A model generated the notes under the pieces. It did not search any database, had not been told where the DNA came from, and saw only the letters and a list, made by a program, of their open reading frames with translations. Positions 63,761-64,000 of a DNA stretch of 64,000 bases are shown in pieces. Each line of letters begins with the position of its first letter. The first letter of the stretch is position 1. Source of the stretch: Luteimonas sp. JM171 (GTDB taxonomy: Bacteria > Pseudomonadota > Gammaproteobacteria > Xanthomonadales > Xanthomonadaceae); NCBI RefSeq assembly GCF_001717465.1, contig NZ_CP017074.1, positions 2,880,873 to 2,944,872 of the forward strand. The letters run 5' to 3'. The position numbers and the translations under genes were made by a program.

Positions 63761-63858
63761 CTCGGGGCTCCTTGGACGTGGCGGGGCCTCCAGTATGCCG
63801 CCACCGGAAAATCCATGGCGGGATGGGAATCAGTTGCTTTTCGGTTCCTGTTTGCCGC

Positions 63859-64000
63859 TCACCCGGCCATCACGCCCACGATCACCGCGTTCGCCAGGTC
63901 GATGAAAAAGCCGCACACCAGCGGCACGATCACGAACGCCCGCGGCGCCGCCCCGTACTCGCGGGCCACCGCCGTCATGTTGGCCATGGCCGTGGCCGTG
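63859..64000 (-). CDS. gltS: Sodium/glutamate symporter GltS, C-terminal part (runs off the window)
   Basis: The last 46 codons are present: ATAMANMTAVAREYGAAPRAFVIVPLVCGFFIDLANAVIVGVMAG, which matches the C-terminus of GltS-type Na+/glutamate symporters (ANMTAV, FFIDLANA). It lies 98 bases upstream of bfr on the same strand. The rest of the gene is outside the window. Confidence 0.85.
   Translation of the reverse strand, partial: TATAMANMTAVAREYGAAPRAFVIVPLVCGFFIDLANAVIVGVMAG

Overview
The window is high-GC, densely packed gammaproteobacterial chromosome. The content (fused isobutyryl-CoA mutase IcmF, RNase R-RlmB, ParC-Tpm, bacterioferritin, GltS, a xanthomonin-like lasso cluster, many TTG/GTG starts) fits the Lysobacteraceae/Xanthomonadaceae (Lysobacter/Luteimonas/Pseudoxanthomonas-like). 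The species is an inference.

Layout. 1-14.6 kb is mostly chromosomal housekeeping: MFS exporter (partial), glutaminase, YaiI, an orphan type VI secretion module (VgrG, amidase_3 effector, probable immunity protein), RluA-type pseudouridine synthase, HPF-like protein, PfpI/DJ-1 protein and several lipoproteins. It also holds two scarred loci: a yggN-like gene interrupted by an inverted MpaB-like fragment, and a truncated yajD HNH nuclease. 15.1-21.7 kb is a visibly lower-GC cassette. It has a MATE exporter and two M16 peptidase-family proteins on +, and two cytochrome P450s on - with a 33-residue ORF between them. That ORF has a strong ribosome site, its own terminator and an aromatic C-terminus (W-H-W-V-M-Y-H-N-I). 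I read this as a P450-modified ribosomal peptide (RiPP) cluster and consider it the most likely undescribed system here. IS3-family debris (about 21.9-22.5 kb) separates it from a second RiPP cluster at 23.1-32.2 kb: a lasso peptide locus with a GntR regulator, two precursors whose cores resemble xanthomonins (Gly1/Glu7), a fused B protein, a C cyclase, a lasso isopeptidase, a TonB receptor, and two tandem XRE regulators preceded by three copies of a perfect palindrome.

32.2-45 kb is a defence-type accessory region: a PD-(D/E)XK-like protein, an EcoRII-type restriction-modification system (HTH-C5 methylase, Vsr, EcoRII-C-like nuclease) with an SsoII-like operator, a GHKL ATPase with two tightly coupled partner genes, and an AT-richer two-gene unit (unknown protein plus nuclease-like protein). 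It abuts a duplicated 3' end of icmF, which brackets an exported amidohydrolase.

46.8-64 kb returns to core genome: icmF, a siderophore-interacting-type flavoreductase, a DUF1328 protein, a light-signalling operon (heme oxygenase, kinase-less bacteriophytochrome, diguanylate cyclase), rlmB, rnr, tRNA-Leu(CAG), a decayed hybrid histidine kinase, a Crp/Fnr regulator, parC, tpm, a structured repeat element, bfr and the end of gltS.
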